A stretch of DNA of 64,000 nt from Balanoglossus misakiensis (GCA_040954595.2 CM082579.2:12834001-12898000), one strand, 5' to 3'. Counted from the first letter of the stretch, positions 48,643 to 61,690 are shown. Numbers and translations: made by a program. Notes: generated by a model from the letters alone, not told the origin.

Positions 48643-49413
48643 TCGTGCGTATCCATTTTTTGGGAATTTGGTAGAAATGTATGTTATGGTGCCCCTACCT
48701 GATTTTGTTAATTTGGATTTGATGGGGTCATGAATATGCAAATTAGAACCGTGGTGCTTCTTTTTGATGTTGTTCTTTAGGATTCAATTCTTTCTTTCTT
48801 TAGCACAAAGAATCAAGCTGAATTTGGATAAATACTTGTGATGTCTATGTTTGGTTTTGTTCAGTAGAATACAATTATTATGAATTAAAACCTAGGGTAT
48901 TCATATCATTGCCCAGGTTACACTGTTAAAGTCAGCAGAGCTCTTTTAACCGACAGGTCACTTGTTTTTTTCTCATCAAATATTTAAGCAGTAACCCCAC
49001 CTTGGTCAGGTACATGTATATACAAATTTTCTGTACAACTCATGACATACAGCAACAGCCATTGGGCAAGTTATATATGTGGCCGATTGTACCCAAATCG
49101 AGTGTACACCAGATTGGAAAAGGGGTCATTTCTATTATATCACAAAATACCACAACTGAGATGGTGTCATTCCCATTTCAACATAATTGTTTTCTAATGT
49201 AACAGCAACAAAACTTGGTCAGGTAGTACATGGTGAACTGTAATAAAAATCATTACTGGATTCTAATATTTTTGGAGAAATTATACCAAAGAAAAATAGG
49301 TAAATTTCACCAAAATTTGATAAATTCTGACTAGAGTCACCCCGTGAACATCTATATCAAGTTTCAAATCAAAGTTATCCATCTGTAATGGCTACATTAT
49401 ATTGATGTCAACA
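48643..49413. other. Intron-like or intergenic stretch
   Basis: No gene or repeat boundary recognised. It ends in a plausible acceptor (GATGTCAACAG) before the block at 49,414. Confidence 0.45.
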
Positions 49414-49864
49414 GGTAAAGATTGGAATGGTAAGCTCCATCTTTGAAATCAAGCTAGAGAGACATCGAAACAGAGGCCTGGTACAGATCCAGAAGTACAA
49501 TGTACAACAAGAATTCGATGATCTGTTTGGATGTCAGGTTGTACACCGGGAAAAGAGCAGCAGATTAGTACCACCGCAAAACATCATGCAAATGGTCAAC
49601 ATCCAACATGACTGTTGTGGTGGACATTGCCACCTACAGCTTTTGAATAAAGTATTTCTAATAGAAAGAAACAACTTGAGACACCTTAAAAGCGTCTTCA
49701 AATGTAATGCCAATCATAATGTATATCTACTTAACCGATTTAGGTTCAAACACTTTAAAAAGACATACAGGGGGACTAGTGGAAATGTCTGTTTTACAAT
49801 TTTCCATGACAGTCACTGTACACAGTGGAACAGAGCATGCTGTAAATTAAATTTCAAATGTTGA
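49414..49864 (+). CDS. C-terminal exon of the transposase-like gene
   Basis: Open from the acceptor at 49,413 to a TGA at 49,864. The peptide contains VKIGMVSSIFEI, LVQIQKYNVQQEFDDLFGCQ, and a VNIQHDCCGGHC motif followed by a basic region, resembling the C-terminal part (HDC...C) of the same large transposase-like proteins as the blocks at 40.3-44.2 kb. It is uninterrupted, unlike the upstream pieces. If spliced to them, the intron would contain the 3.7-kb element. Confidence 0.5.
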
Positions 49865-51137
49865 AAAAAAGCTTTAAATTTTTCAGAGTCTTTGTCCCAC
49901 TTTTGCCACCCTTAACCATATTGTGACACACTAAAAGCTATTACTGCCTTCTAGATCTCAATCATTAATATAAAAGAGGTGAAAACAGCAATATCACTTG
50001 TTGTCACAACTATCAATTGATTTTTGATTTTATTTTATAATGTATGAACTTTTTATATATGTACATATACTGTATGAAAAAGTGTCATTGTGGTATTTTT
50101 TTAAATATAGTCTTTTGTAATGTCACTTGAAAAGTTAATCAAAAAATTGATGCTTCATATGATATATATCTGTAGTACTTAAGCAATAGAATGTTTATAT
50201 AAAAAAGCACTTTTGATCATTTTTGGTTGTTCAATTTTATACATCCTTTATATTGTAACTCGGAGTATTAACAAAACAATATACAGCAAGCGTGGTTATT
50301 TGGTTGCAATCATATATCTGGTGGGAATTAATTACTAAGTAAATGTACAAAATATAATTTACACAAACAGAGAATTTGACTTTAAAAAATTATTTTATAT
50401 TAATTTACCATTCCAAATCTCATTTTTCCTAAGAATCATGCCTATGTGAGACGCAGTGTACATGTTAAAGGTATACGGTCACCTATGCGCATTAAGCTAC
50501 TGTTACCATGGCAAATTGAAATTTAACCAATCACATATTTTCAGTGGTTGGCACATGCGTAAAAAAGAATGCCACCATATGTTCTTTACAACACTCAGAT
50601 ATGCCATTTCAGCCATATATGGGAATATGTAAGTTGGAGGTGACCATGCACCTTTAATGATGTACATGTATGCCATTTTTGATGACATTTTGATCGCATT
50701 TGTGCTATAACAGATGCGTTCAAATTTACCACCATGTTCAGTTGCCAGTCACATGGCAAAGAACACGTTTGAGAAGCGAGAGAAGACACTGTTAGTCTTT
50801 GGGCATTAATGGCCACACAAGCTGCAGTGTGGATTTAACATGATAGTCAGCTGTCAACGTGAAAATAGAAAGAGTGAAAATGTACAATATTTTCCTACAT
50901 GTGTCGAGGGTTTGATGATAAACTAAAAATCATCTTTATTGTATATCATGGGTGTAAGCCTATTCTTTGGCTACCATTGAAACAAATAAGTGATATGTTT
51001 CTGACATTTAAAATATTCATGTTCTATATATGTACTTTGGAAATGTCATTTAAAATGTGTGCAATGTTACAGTAACATTATTTGTAATAACTTTTTAATT
51101 GTGATGTAATTTTCCTTCATAAGTATTCAAGTAATTA
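49865..51137. other. Intergenic, AT-rich, no gene seen
   Basis: I see only short chance frames and no recognisable element. Confidence 0.5.
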
Positions 51138-51184
51138 GGGTTTCGAGACCAGAGGGGTCTCGAAACCCTCTTGAAATCGTGTTG

Positions 51185-51218
<34 letters not shown>
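51138..51218. repeat. Hairpin head plus ATT microsatellite
   Basis: GGGTTTCGAGACC and its complement flank AGAGG, then TTGAAATCGTG, a T run and (ATT)n. It is the same head as at 17,337-17,415, but here it leads into the 1.6-kb tandem array rather than the 17-kb body. Confidence 0.88.
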
Positions 51219-51221
<3 letters not shown>

Positions 51222-54200
51222 GTTTAGGGGGTTTAAAGAATTATATAAACAATTTATCAATTTAATAAGCACGGATGGATTTTCTGTACAATCATTGCTG
51301 TTTCTTGAGCGCTAAAGACATCATTTTTCAAGGTGAGTGTATCATGAAGATAGGCCTAAATCTAAAAATGCAGACATTCCAACGCTTTCGGTTGGAGATT
51401 TTCCACATATTCACAAAAAAACACGGTATAGTTAACACTATTTAAAACCTTGTTACCCGGTGAGTCGAGTAGCGTGTGTACGACAGATCTGAGGTACAAA
51501 ACTTCGCTCGAAACCCAACGCGAGTTGGAACCGAGTTTATTTACGTACAACATTGTAGCAATTTTTCGTATGTTTGCGCGCGCTCTGAAATCACGCGATG
51601 TCAACTGAGTGTGAACGAGCTGTTTCGCGTCGTGTCGTCTGCCCAGTTTTCGTGGCTAAAACGACAGGAATAATACCCCAGTTGGCTTAAGAATTGCACA
51701 TATCATGAGATTTGAGCGCCATAGAAACCGCAGATATCGTGGAACAGGAAGGTTAGTGTTTAAATCATTGATTTTAATCGAAGAATTGACCTCTGAGTTA
51801 TGCTACGTTTGTGTCGGTGTCAAACGGACGCAATGTTTACACGGCAGCAAAATAAAATCGGAGAAATGAAGAAATGTTATAAACGATACTTTGGATTTCG
51901 TGTTATTATTTCTCGGGAATTTTATTGTTTTCTCAGACGAGGTGACAGGACAGACACACGAGGCATCTCGCGGTTTCGTTTTCAATTTTATGTTTTGACT
52001 GCATTTGCGTGTCAGCTGACAGGTCTTCGCATTCATCAGAAGGTATCGTGCGTCACTGAGATTTGATTCTTCCTAAACGAAAATTATTTCATAACCATAC
52101 CAAATAAAACATTTCCAGAAATTTAGAAGTTTGCAGACTTTTCTGCTAGTTGTCTATTTAGTGTTGAAGTCACGCTGAACTGCCGTCAACACTCAAAAAG
52201 TGTGTACTTCTACGAGTGTGTCCTGTAACTGCCTTCCTTCGATAACCATACAACAACAGATAGACGGTAAACGTTTATGCAATACCAATGGATTTATGTT
52301 TTAAAACTGGTCGACAGTCAGGAAATATGCGTGAACAATCGATTGATTGGATTCCCCAGCGATACTATTGTATCTTGTGATTTTTTGGAGTGAACCTGTG
52401 GAAATCGGCAGGCTGCATTGCCAGTTGTTCTGCACATGTGCAGTTCCTCTGTCTTGAAAGAAAAGTCAAATTTCACCAACTTATAAATGTGCATTCGGAA
52501 AATAAACCACAAATGTTTCCTTTGTGACCAAAAATACTGCCAGTGCGATTTTGTGTTCAAATCCAACCTATTATTATTTAAAGTGACTTGTGATACCCTT
52601 TCTTAGCACAAAAAGCATAATTTCAGCCCAAAAATGGTTGCCATAGAAACATGTGATCACTAAACGGATATCATTTTTGTTCTTTTCGAGCCAAGATACC
52701 CCTATGGTGAATTTTTTGTGGAAATCGGACCTATTATTATTAAAATTATTATTTTTATATAATTCTTTATTTAATTACCAGTTAAGGGGTTTAAAGAATT
52801 ATATAAACAATTCATCAATTTAATGTACAATCATTCCGGATTCTTCAGATTCATAATTTAGCGCTAAAGACCTCATTTTTCAAAGTGGCCTATATCTAAA
52901 ATTGCAGACGTTTCAACGTTTTCGGTTAGAGATTTTCTACATATTCACAAAAAGACCACGGGTATTGTTAACACTATTTAAAATCTCTTTACCCGGTGAG
53001 TCTGGTGGCGTGTGTACTACGGATCGAAGGTACAAAACTTCGCTCGAAACCCAACGCGAGTTGGAGACCGATTTTATTTACGCACAACATTGTAGCAATT
53101 TTTCGTATGTTTGCGCGCGCTCTGAAATCACACGATGTCAACTGAGTGTGAACTAGTTGTTTCGCGTCGTGTCGTCTGCCCAGTTTTCGTGGCTAAAACG
53201 ACAGGAATAATACCCCAGTTGGCTTTATAATTGCACATATCGTGAGATTTGAGCGCCATAGAAACCGCAGATATCGTGGAACAGGAAGGTTAGTGTTAAA
53301 ATCATTGTTTTTAATCGAAGTATTAATTTGACCTCTGAGTTTTGCTACGTTTGTGTCGGTGTCAAACGGCCGCAATGTTTACACGGCAGCCAAATACAAT
53401 CGGGGAAATGAAGAAATGTTATCACGATACTTCGGATTTCGTGTTATTATTTCTTGGGAATTTTATCGTTTTCTCAGACGAGGTGACAGGACAGACACAC
53501 GAGGCATCTCGCGGTTCCGTTTTCAATGTTGAATTTTATGTTTTGAGTGCATTTGCGTGTCAGCTGACAGGTCTTTGCATTCATCAGAAGCTATCGTGCG
53601 TCGCTGAGATTTGATTCTTCACAAACGAAAATTATGTCATAATCATACCAAATAAAACATTTCCAGAAATTTAGAAGTTTGCGGACTTTTCTGCTAGTTG
53701 TCTATTTAGTGTTGAAGTCATGCTGAACTGCCAAATTTAACGCAGACTCGCCGTCAACACTCGAACAGTGTACTTCTTCTACGAGTGTGTCCTGTAACTG
53801 CCTTCCTTCGATAACCATACAACAACAAATAGACGGTAAACGTTTATGCAATACCAATGGATTTATGTTTTAAAACTGGTCGACAGTCAGGAAATATGCA
53901 TAAACAATCGATTTATTGTTTTTCCCAGCCAAACTATCGTATCTTGTGATTTTTTTTGTAGTGAAACTGTGGATATCGGCAGGCTGCATTGCAAGTTATT
54001 CTGCACATGCGCAGTTCCTCTGTCTTGAAAGAAAAGTCAAATTTCACCAACTTATTAATGTGCATTCGGAAAAAAAATCCCAAATGTTTTTTTGGTGACC
54101 AAAAATACTGCCAGTGTGATTTTGTGTTCAAATCCAACCTATTATTATTTAAATTGACTTGTGATACCCTCTCTCAGCACATAAAGCATAATTTCAGCCC

Positions 54201-54344
54201 CAAAATGGTTGCCATAGAAACATGTGATCACTAAACGGATACCATTTTTGTTCTTTTTGAGCCAATATACCCCTATGGTGAAATTTTTGTGGAAATCGGA
54301 CCTATTATTATTAAAATTATTATTTTTATATAATTCTTTATTTA

Positions 54345-54383
<39 letters not shown>

Positions 54384-57300
54384 ATTACCAGTTAAGGGGT
54401 TTAAAGAATTATATAAACAATCTATCAATTTAATAAGCACGGGTGGATTTCCTGTACAATCATTCGTGATACTTCAGATTCATAAAGACAACATTTTTCA
54501 AAGTGGCCTATGTATCTAAAATTGCAGACGACGTTTCAACGCTTTCGGTTGGAGATTTTCTACCTAATATTCACAAAAAGACCTCGGGTATTGTTAAACA
54601 CTATTTAAAACCTTGTTACCCAGTGAGTCTGGTGGCGTGTGTACGACAGATCTGAGGTACAAAACTTCGCTCGAAACCCAACACGAGTTGGAGACCGAGT
54701 TTATTTACGTACAACATTGTAGCAATTTTTCGTATGTTTGCGCGCGCTCTGAAATCACGCGATGTCAACTGAGTGTGAACGAGCTGTTTCGCGTCGTCGT
54801 CTGCCCAGTTTTCGTGGCTAAAACGACAGGAATAATACCCCAGTTGGCTTTAGAATTGCACATATCATGAGATTTGAGCGCCATAGAAACCGCAGATATC
54901 GTGGAACAGGAAGGTTAGTGTTAAAATTATTGTTTTTAATCAAAGTATTGACCTCTGAGTTATGCTACGTTTGTGTCGGTGTCAAACGGACGCAATGTTT
55001 ACAATGTACAAGGCAGCCAAATAGAATCAGAGAAATGAAGAAATGTTATCACGATACTTTGGATTTCGTGTTATTATTTCTCGGGAATTTTATTGTTTTC
55101 TCAGACGAGGTGACAGGACAGACACACGAGGCATCTCGCGGTTCCGTTTTCAATGTTGAATTTTATGTTTTGGCTGTATTTGCGTGTCAGCTGACAGGTC
55201 TTCGCATTCATCAGAAGCTATCGTGCGTCGCTGAGATTTGATTCTTCATAGACGAAAATTATTTCATAACCATACCAAATAAAACATTTCCAGAAATTTA
55301 GAAGTTTGCAGACTTTTCTGCTAGTTGTCTATTTAGTGTTGAAGTCACGCTGAACTGCCAAATTTAACACAGACTCGCTGTCAATACTCAAACAGTGTAC
55401 TTCTACGAGTGTGTCCTGTAACTGCCTTCCTTCAATAACCCATGTCATACAACAACAAATAGACGGTAAACGTTTATGCAATACCAATAAATTTATGTTT
55501 TAAAACTGGTCGACAGTCTGGAAATGCATGAACAATCGATTGATTGGATTCCTTAACGATACTATTGTATCTTGTATTTTTTTGTAGTTACACTGTGTAA
55601 ATCGGCAGGCAGCATTGCCAGTTTTTCTGCACATGCGCAGTTCCTCTGTCTTGAAAGAAAAGTCAAATTTCACCAACTTATTATTGTGCATTCGGAAAAT
55701 AAACCCCAAATATTTTCTTTGTGAACAAAAATACTGCCAGTGTGATTTTGTGTTCAAATCCAACCAATTATTATGTAAATTGACTTGTGATACCCTCTCT
55801 TAGCACAAAAAGCATAATTTCAGCCCCAAAATGGTTGCCATAGAAACATGTTATCACTAAACGGATATCATTTTTGTTCGTTTTGAGCAAAGATACCCCT
55901 ATGGTGAAATTTTTGTGGAAATCGGTCCTATTATTATTAAAATTATTATTTTTATATAATTCTTTATTTAATTATTATTATTATTATTACCAGTTAAGGG
56001 GTTTAAAGAATTATATAAACAATCTATCAATTTAATAAGCACGGGTGGATTTCCTGTACAATCATTCGTGATACTTCAGATTCATAAAGACAACATTTTT
56101 CAAAGTGGCCTATGTATCTAAAATTGCAGACGTCGTTTCAACGCTTTCGGTTGGAGATTTTCTACCTAATATTCACAAAAAGACCTCGGGTATTGTTAAA
56201 CACTATTTAAAACCTTGTTACCCAGTGAGTCTGGTGGCGTGTGTACGACAGATCTGAGGTACAAAACTTCGCTCGAAACCCAACACGAGTTGGAGACCGA
56301 GTTTATTTACGTACAACATTGTAGCAATTTTTCGTATGTTTGCGCGCGCTCTGGAATCATGCCATGTCAACTGAGTGTGAACGAGCTGTTTCGCGTCGTG
56401 CCGTCTGCCCAGTTTTCGTGGCTAAAACGACAGGAATAATACCCCAGTTGGCTTTAGAATTGCACATATCATGAGATTTGAGCGCCATAGAAACCGCAGA
56501 TATCGTGGAACAGGAAGGTTAGTGTTAAAATTATTGTCCTCTGAGTTATGCTACGTTTGTGTCGGTGTCAAACGGACGCAATGTTTACAATACAAGGCAG
56601 CCAAATAGAATCAGAGAAATGAAGAAATGTTATCACGATATTTTGGATTTCGTGTTATTATTTCTCGGGAATTTAATTGTTTTCTCAGACGAGGTGACAG
56701 GACAGACACACGAGGCATCTCGCGGTTCCGTTTTCAATGTTGAATTTTATGTTTTGGCTGTATTTGCGTGTCAGCTGACAGGTCTTCGCATTCATCAGAA
56801 GCTATCGTGCGTCGCTGAGATTTGATTCTTCATAGACGAAAATTATTTCATAACCATACCAAATAAAACATTTCCAGAAATTTAGAAGTTTGCAGACTTT
56901 TCTGCTAGTTGTCTATTTAGTGTTGAAGTCACGCTGAACTGCCAAATTTAACACAGACTCGCTGTCAATACTCAAACAGTGTACTTCTACGAGTGTGTCC
57001 TGTAACTGCCTTCCTTCCATAACCCATGTCATACAACAACAAATAGACGGTAAACGTTTATGCAATACCAATGAATTTATGTTTTAAAACTGGTCGACAG
57101 TCTGGAAATGCATGAAAAATCGATTGATTGGTTTCCTTAACGATACTATTGTGTCTTGTATTTTTTTGTAGTTACACTGTGGAAATCGGCAGGCTGCATT
57201 GCCAGTTTTTCTGCACATGCGCAGTTCCTCTGTCTTGAAAGAAAAGTCAAATTTCACCAACTTATTATTGTGCATTCGGAAAATAAACCCCAAATGTTTT

Positions 57301-57540
57301 CTTTGTGAACAAAAATACTGCCAGTGTGATTTTGTGTTCAAATCCAACCAATTATTATGTAAATTGACTTTTGATACCCTCTCTTAGCACAAAAAGCATA
57401 ATTTCAGCCCTAAAATGGTTGCCATAGAAACATGTGATCACTAAACGGATATCATTTTTGTTCTTATTGAGCCAAGATACCCCTATGGTGAAATTTTTGT
57501 GGAAATCGGACCTATTATTATTAAAATTATTATTTTCATA
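51219..57540. repeat. Four tandem copies of a 1.55-1.61-kb unit
   Basis: Each unit begins CCAGTT(T)AGGGG-TTTAAAG after an ATT run: 51,219; 52,778; 54,388; 55,990; the last ends at 57,540. The third and fourth are the most alike. Conserved blocks include GTTTGCGCGCGCTCTG, GAGCGCCATAGAAACCGC followed by GGAACAGGAAGGTTAGTG (a possible short first exon and splice donor), GTGACAGGACAGACACACG, and ATGCGCAGTTCCTCTGTCTT. Short frames of 75-90 codons recur but differ by indels between copies, so I do not call them genes. The unit ends in an ATTATTATTAAAATTATTAT tract. Confidence 0.92.
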
Positions 57541-57737
57541 TTGAACACCTATTGTCTGGCCATGAGGGCCATAGCGGCCGTTTATTACACCCGAGGGACT
57601 GTGAGTTACCAGAATCATATGCTATTTCCCGAGGCCGCAGGCCGAGGGAAATAGCATATGATTCTGGTAACTCACAGTCACGAGGGGGTAAAAACGGCTG
57701 CTATGGCCCGAATATAGGCCAGGCTATAGGTGTTTTA
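57541..57737. mobile_element. Long perfect-type palindrome, about 195 bp
   Basis: Inverted arms AACACCTAT...GGCC / GGCC...ATAGGTGTT enclose a longer palindrome centred on CGAGGCCGCAGGCCGAGG (arms: AATAGCATATGATTCTGGTA and its complement). No coding content. It has inserted at the end of the 1.6-kb array. Confidence 0.85.
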
Positions 57738-57995
57738 TAATAAACCTCATGCTAACAGCTGGGAAAATCTTGCAATTTTCTCTTGAGGTTGGCAGACGAC
57801 ATCTTCCGCGGTGGCCATTGTGTCAGACGACGCGACGCTGATTGACGTGACCGAGTCTGCGCACTCACGCTGGTCACGTGACCGGTTTATATTTTTTCTG
57901 CTATTTCCCTGGCGGTTCATAGTCGATTCTATTTTCCTATCACGTGACGGATTCTGGCGAATCACGGCACGGTATTAGCATGAGGTATATTATAA
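57738..57995. mobile_element. Short TIR element next to the palindrome
   Basis: ACCTCATGCTAA at the left and TTAGCATGAGGT at the right form inverted ends about 235 bp apart. The inside is CpG-rich with CACGTGA motifs. No protein. Confidence 0.6.
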
Positions 57996-58003
57996 AATTC
58001 TTT

Positions 58004-59170
58004 ATTAGGGCACAAGCCAAGCAGGCTTGTGCCCTATTGGTATTACTGGGGTTTTTCATCTTTTTTTTTTTTTTTTTTTTTTTTTTCTTGTGTAGTTTTT
58101 TTGCTCAGGTAGATCTTGAAAACGGCTGAACCTACAAATCTCAAACTTGGCACAATGGTGCAGGTCTATGAGAGCTCGTGCAGTACCCTCGTGAATGTGT
58201 AATTAGTCACATGACCTGATGACCATATATGGGCAAAGTTTTCAAATGGGCCTAATTTGCATATGAATGACGATATCAAAATTCTGTGCAATCATTTTGC
58301 GGACCATATGGTCAGTGTCCTACATGCTAAATTTCAAGGCTCTGGGCCAAGTCAATTTTGAGAAGAAGATTTTTAAATATTATATTTCATATTTTTTGGA
58401 CCCAGCCATAGGCCTATACTTTCTATAGTTAAGCTATGATGCTATGTCCACATCTGTGCAATGGTCCTGTACTGTGACTCTCTATTGGCCCGTGAGCAAA
58501 ATGGGACCAAAATAAAAGGCAAAATTTTGGGCTCACCTGTAACACCTGCTTAACTCATTAATTATGTGCATACCTAATTCTGGGCTAACTAATAGGGCTA
58601 GAGGTTTTGTGCTTGTGGGACATGGACCAGTATAGGGTAAAAAAAATTGCCCAAATTTTGGGTGACCTCAGGTGACCTTTGACCTACTTTCCTATATCTC
58701 GGCATCCAGAGCAGGTACAGACTTGGCGTTTGGAGGGTTGGGACTAAAATTTAAAAGCCAAAATTGAGGGTCACCTGTGACACCTGCTTATCTCATTAAT
58801 TATGTGCATACCTAATTCCAGGCCAACCAATAGGACTAGAGGTTTGATTTTTGCTGAACATGAACCAGTATGGGGTCAAAATTTCTTGCCCAAATTTTGG
58901 GTGACCTCAGGTGACCTTTGACCTACTTTACCATATCTCGGCGTGCACAGCAGCTACAGCCTTGGCATTTGGAGGGATGGAACTCCTGATGGAGCCTTAC
59001 ACTTTACCTCATTAATTATGCACATACATAATTGTAGGCGAACCAATAGGGCTAGAGATTTTGTTCTTGTGGGACACGGACCAGTATGGGGTCAAAATTT
59101 CTTGCCCAAATTTTGGGTGACCACTTATGACCTTTGACCTTCGGCTTAAGCTTGGGCCCGTCATCGCTGC
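58004..59170. repeat. Hairpin-headed repeat with ~240-bp units and DR1 motifs
   Basis: The head is GGGCACAAGCC with its complement around AAGCA, followed by a long T run (58,062-58,086). The body then contains about three units of 240 bp with TGACCTTTGACCT at 58,673, 58,912 and 59,128. The tail reads GGGCCCGTCATCGCTGCTTG. Confidence 0.85.
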
Positions 59171-60130
59171 TTGCAGCTATATTTTAATTATTATTCCCAC
59201 TCTTAAAAACAGCCGCTATTCGAAGACCGTTGCACCCAATGACTTGAAATTTGGCTCATAGGTAAAACTCAAAGCAAGTAATTTTCTGATCATGTCACTA
59301 TGGCAACAGGTCACATGACCTGGCAGCCATCTTGGATTTAAACTTTTAAATTGGTCTCATTTGCATAAAAAATGAAGAATCCAAATTCTGTTCAGAAACT
59401 GTGTGGACCATATGGCCAGGGTCCTATATGCCAAATTTCAATGTCTAAGTCCCTGCCGATTTTGTGGAGATGATTTTTAAAGCATTATTATTCATATTTT
59501 CCATGACCATTGGACCCAGCCATTGGCCTATACTTTCCATGGTTAAGCTATGGCCCCCTAGGATTTTAGATTTATGCCCAATATCTCAACATCCGCTGGG
59601 CTGATCAGCTTCAAATTTTGTGTGCAGCTAGCCTACCTTGCGACAATCAGTTCCAACTGGAAAAAATAATATGAAAAATCGACCAATTTTTTATATTAAT
59701 TTTTTTATGAAATCTATACCTATACTTATTCCACTATACTTAAGCTATGGCCAAATAGTTTTGTAGAATTCTGGTCGGTGCAATAGTCTGCAGCATAGGA
59801 TTAAAATAAGAAGCCAAATTTAAGGCTCACCTGTGACACCTGCTCAACTCATTAATTATGTGCATACCTAATTCCAGGCAAACCAATAGGGCTACAGGTC
59901 TGGTTTTTGTCGGACATGGACCAGTATAGCGTCAACATTTTCTGCTCATATTAAGCATGACCTCACGTGACGTTTGACCTACTTTTCCACATCTCAGCAT
60001 CCACAGCACATAAACCCTTGGCATTTGGAGTGATAGAACAACTAATGCAGTAATTAAATATGCACAAATCTATCTCCAGGCGAACCAATAGGGCTAGTAG
60101 TGTCTCGAAACCCGCTTATTGCTGTTCACA
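59171..60130. repeat. Copy of the 17-kb/27-kb dispersed repeat
   Basis: 59,215-59,750 matches 17,435-17,960 closely; 59,750-60,120 matches 26,790-27,410. It ends at GTGTCTCGAAACCCGC, the complement of the hairpin head of the same family. It therefore shows that the two separate pieces elsewhere belong to one element. Confidence 0.85.
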
Positions 60131-60186
60131 GATATATTTGGGTTTACATTGCATTGATTTTAGTTATTTTCTGTTTAATGCAAGCT

Positions 60187-60262
60187 TTAAAGAGACACTT
60201 TGCCGTTTTGATCTTTTTTAATATCAAGAATACAAGGCATTTAATATTTGTACAGAATAATA
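60187..60262. mobile_element. Truncated relative of the TTAA MITE
   Basis: TTAAAGAGACACTTTG followed by ATATCAAGAATACAAGG resembles the start of the element at 8,023 (TTAAAGGGACAAAG, ATATCAAGAATACAGGG). The right half is absent. Confidence 0.45.
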
Positions 60263-60281
60263 TTGATGCATTAATTTTTTA

Positions 60282-60660
60282 GGTCCCATTGGTATAGGCC
60301 TATATACCATGGGACCTTATGGGATGGGTTACGTCTGTATGGATGGATGTATGTATGTATGTATGTATGTATGTATGTATGTATGTATGTATGTATGGAT
60401 GGATGTATGTATGTATGTCTGTATGTCCGTCCACATCAAAAACTTGAAAACCGCTGCGCGTATCACCTTGATATTTTGTGTGCAGATGCAGGCAGGGCTG
60501 TAGATGGGAGTTTGTACAAACGAAGTTGCCAGGCCCAAAAATATGCAAATTAGCTTGTAAAATGTGAAATTTATCAAAACTCTGAAAGTCAACAACTACT
60601 GGTCAGATTGCTTTAAACATTGGTATGCATGTACCTTATGTCAACCTCACATCGACCTGT
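60282..60660. repeat. Second copy of the (TATG)n dispersed repeat
   Basis: Same order of blocks as 29,160-29,390: TTAGGTCCCATTGG, GGGACCTTATGGGAT, a (TATG)/(GGATG) microsatellite at about 60,340-60,420, then AATATGCAAATTAGCT and TTGGTATGCATGTACCTTAT. Confidence 0.85.
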
Positions 60661-60699
60661 AAGTTAATATCATGGATGTTTTATTTTTTTATGAATTTT

Positions 60700-61510
60700 T
60701 TAGTCTTTTTATTAAATTTATACCTTTACTTATACCTCTATGGTTAAGCTATGTCCACGTCTTATTGTGGAATTCTGGTCTGTGCAATAGTCCTGTACAG
60801 TGACTGTCTATTGGTCAGTGAGCACAATGGGGCCAAAATAAAAGGCAAATTTTTGGGCTCACCTGTAACACCTGCTTAACACATTAATTATGTGCATACC
60901 TAATTCCGGGCTAACTAATAGGGCTAGAGGTTTCGTTCTTGTGGGACATGGACCAGTATAGGGTCAACATTTCTTGCCCAAATTTTGGGTGACCTCAGGT
61001 GACCTTTGACCTACTTTCCTATATCTCGGCATCCAGAGCAGGTACAGACTTGGCGTTTGGAGGGTTGGGACTAAAATTAAAAAGCCAAAATAAGGGTCAC
61101 CTGTGACACCTGCATATCTCATTAATTATGTACATACCTAATTCCAGGCTAACCAATAGGGCTATAGGTTTGGTTTTTGTTGAACATGGACCAGTACAGG
61201 GTCAAAATTTCTTGCCCAAATTTTGCATGACCTCAGGTGACCTTTGACCTACTTTACCATATCTTGGCATCCAGAGCGGGTACAGACTGGGTGTTTGGAG
61301 GGTTGGCACTAAAATTGAAAAGCCAAAATTGGGGGTCACCTGTAACACCTACATATCTCATTAATTATGTGCATACCTAATTCCAGGCTAACCAATAAGG
61401 CTATAGGTTTGGTTTTTATTGAACATGGATAAGGTCAAAATTTCTTGCCCAAACTTTGCATGACCTCAGGTGACCTTTGACCTTCTTTTCCATATCTTGG
61501 TATCCAGAGC
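60700..61510. repeat. ~240-bp unit repeat, another copy with DR1 motifs
   Basis: At least three units with the conserved blocks CATTAATTATGTGCATACCT and CTTGCCCAAATTTTG and perfect TGACCTTTGACCT motifs at 61,000, 61,238 and 61,471. Confidence 0.85.
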
Positions 61511-61654
61511 AGATATGCTTATTGCTATGTTGCTATGTGCTATGTCCTCAAATGGGACCACAGTGTCCTTGACGTTATTTTTTAAATGTTTAGTTTCACT
61601 GAGTTACCGTACTTGCCCGGGTAAGAGCCCTGGGTGCTGCGCCCACAAATTAAC

Positions 61655-61690
61655 GAAAAAAGGGGGGGTGGGGGGGGGGGGGGGGGGGCT
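61655..61690 (+). repeat. Poly-G tract
   Basis: A run of G with a single T interruption next to an A5 stretch; potentially G-quadruplex forming and prone to assembly error. Confidence 0.9.

Noticed and set aside
51476-56825. Recurring 60-124-codon frames in the 1.6-kb units
   Set aside because: Their ends shift between units through indels and no family is recognisable; repetition of the DNA explains the recurrence.
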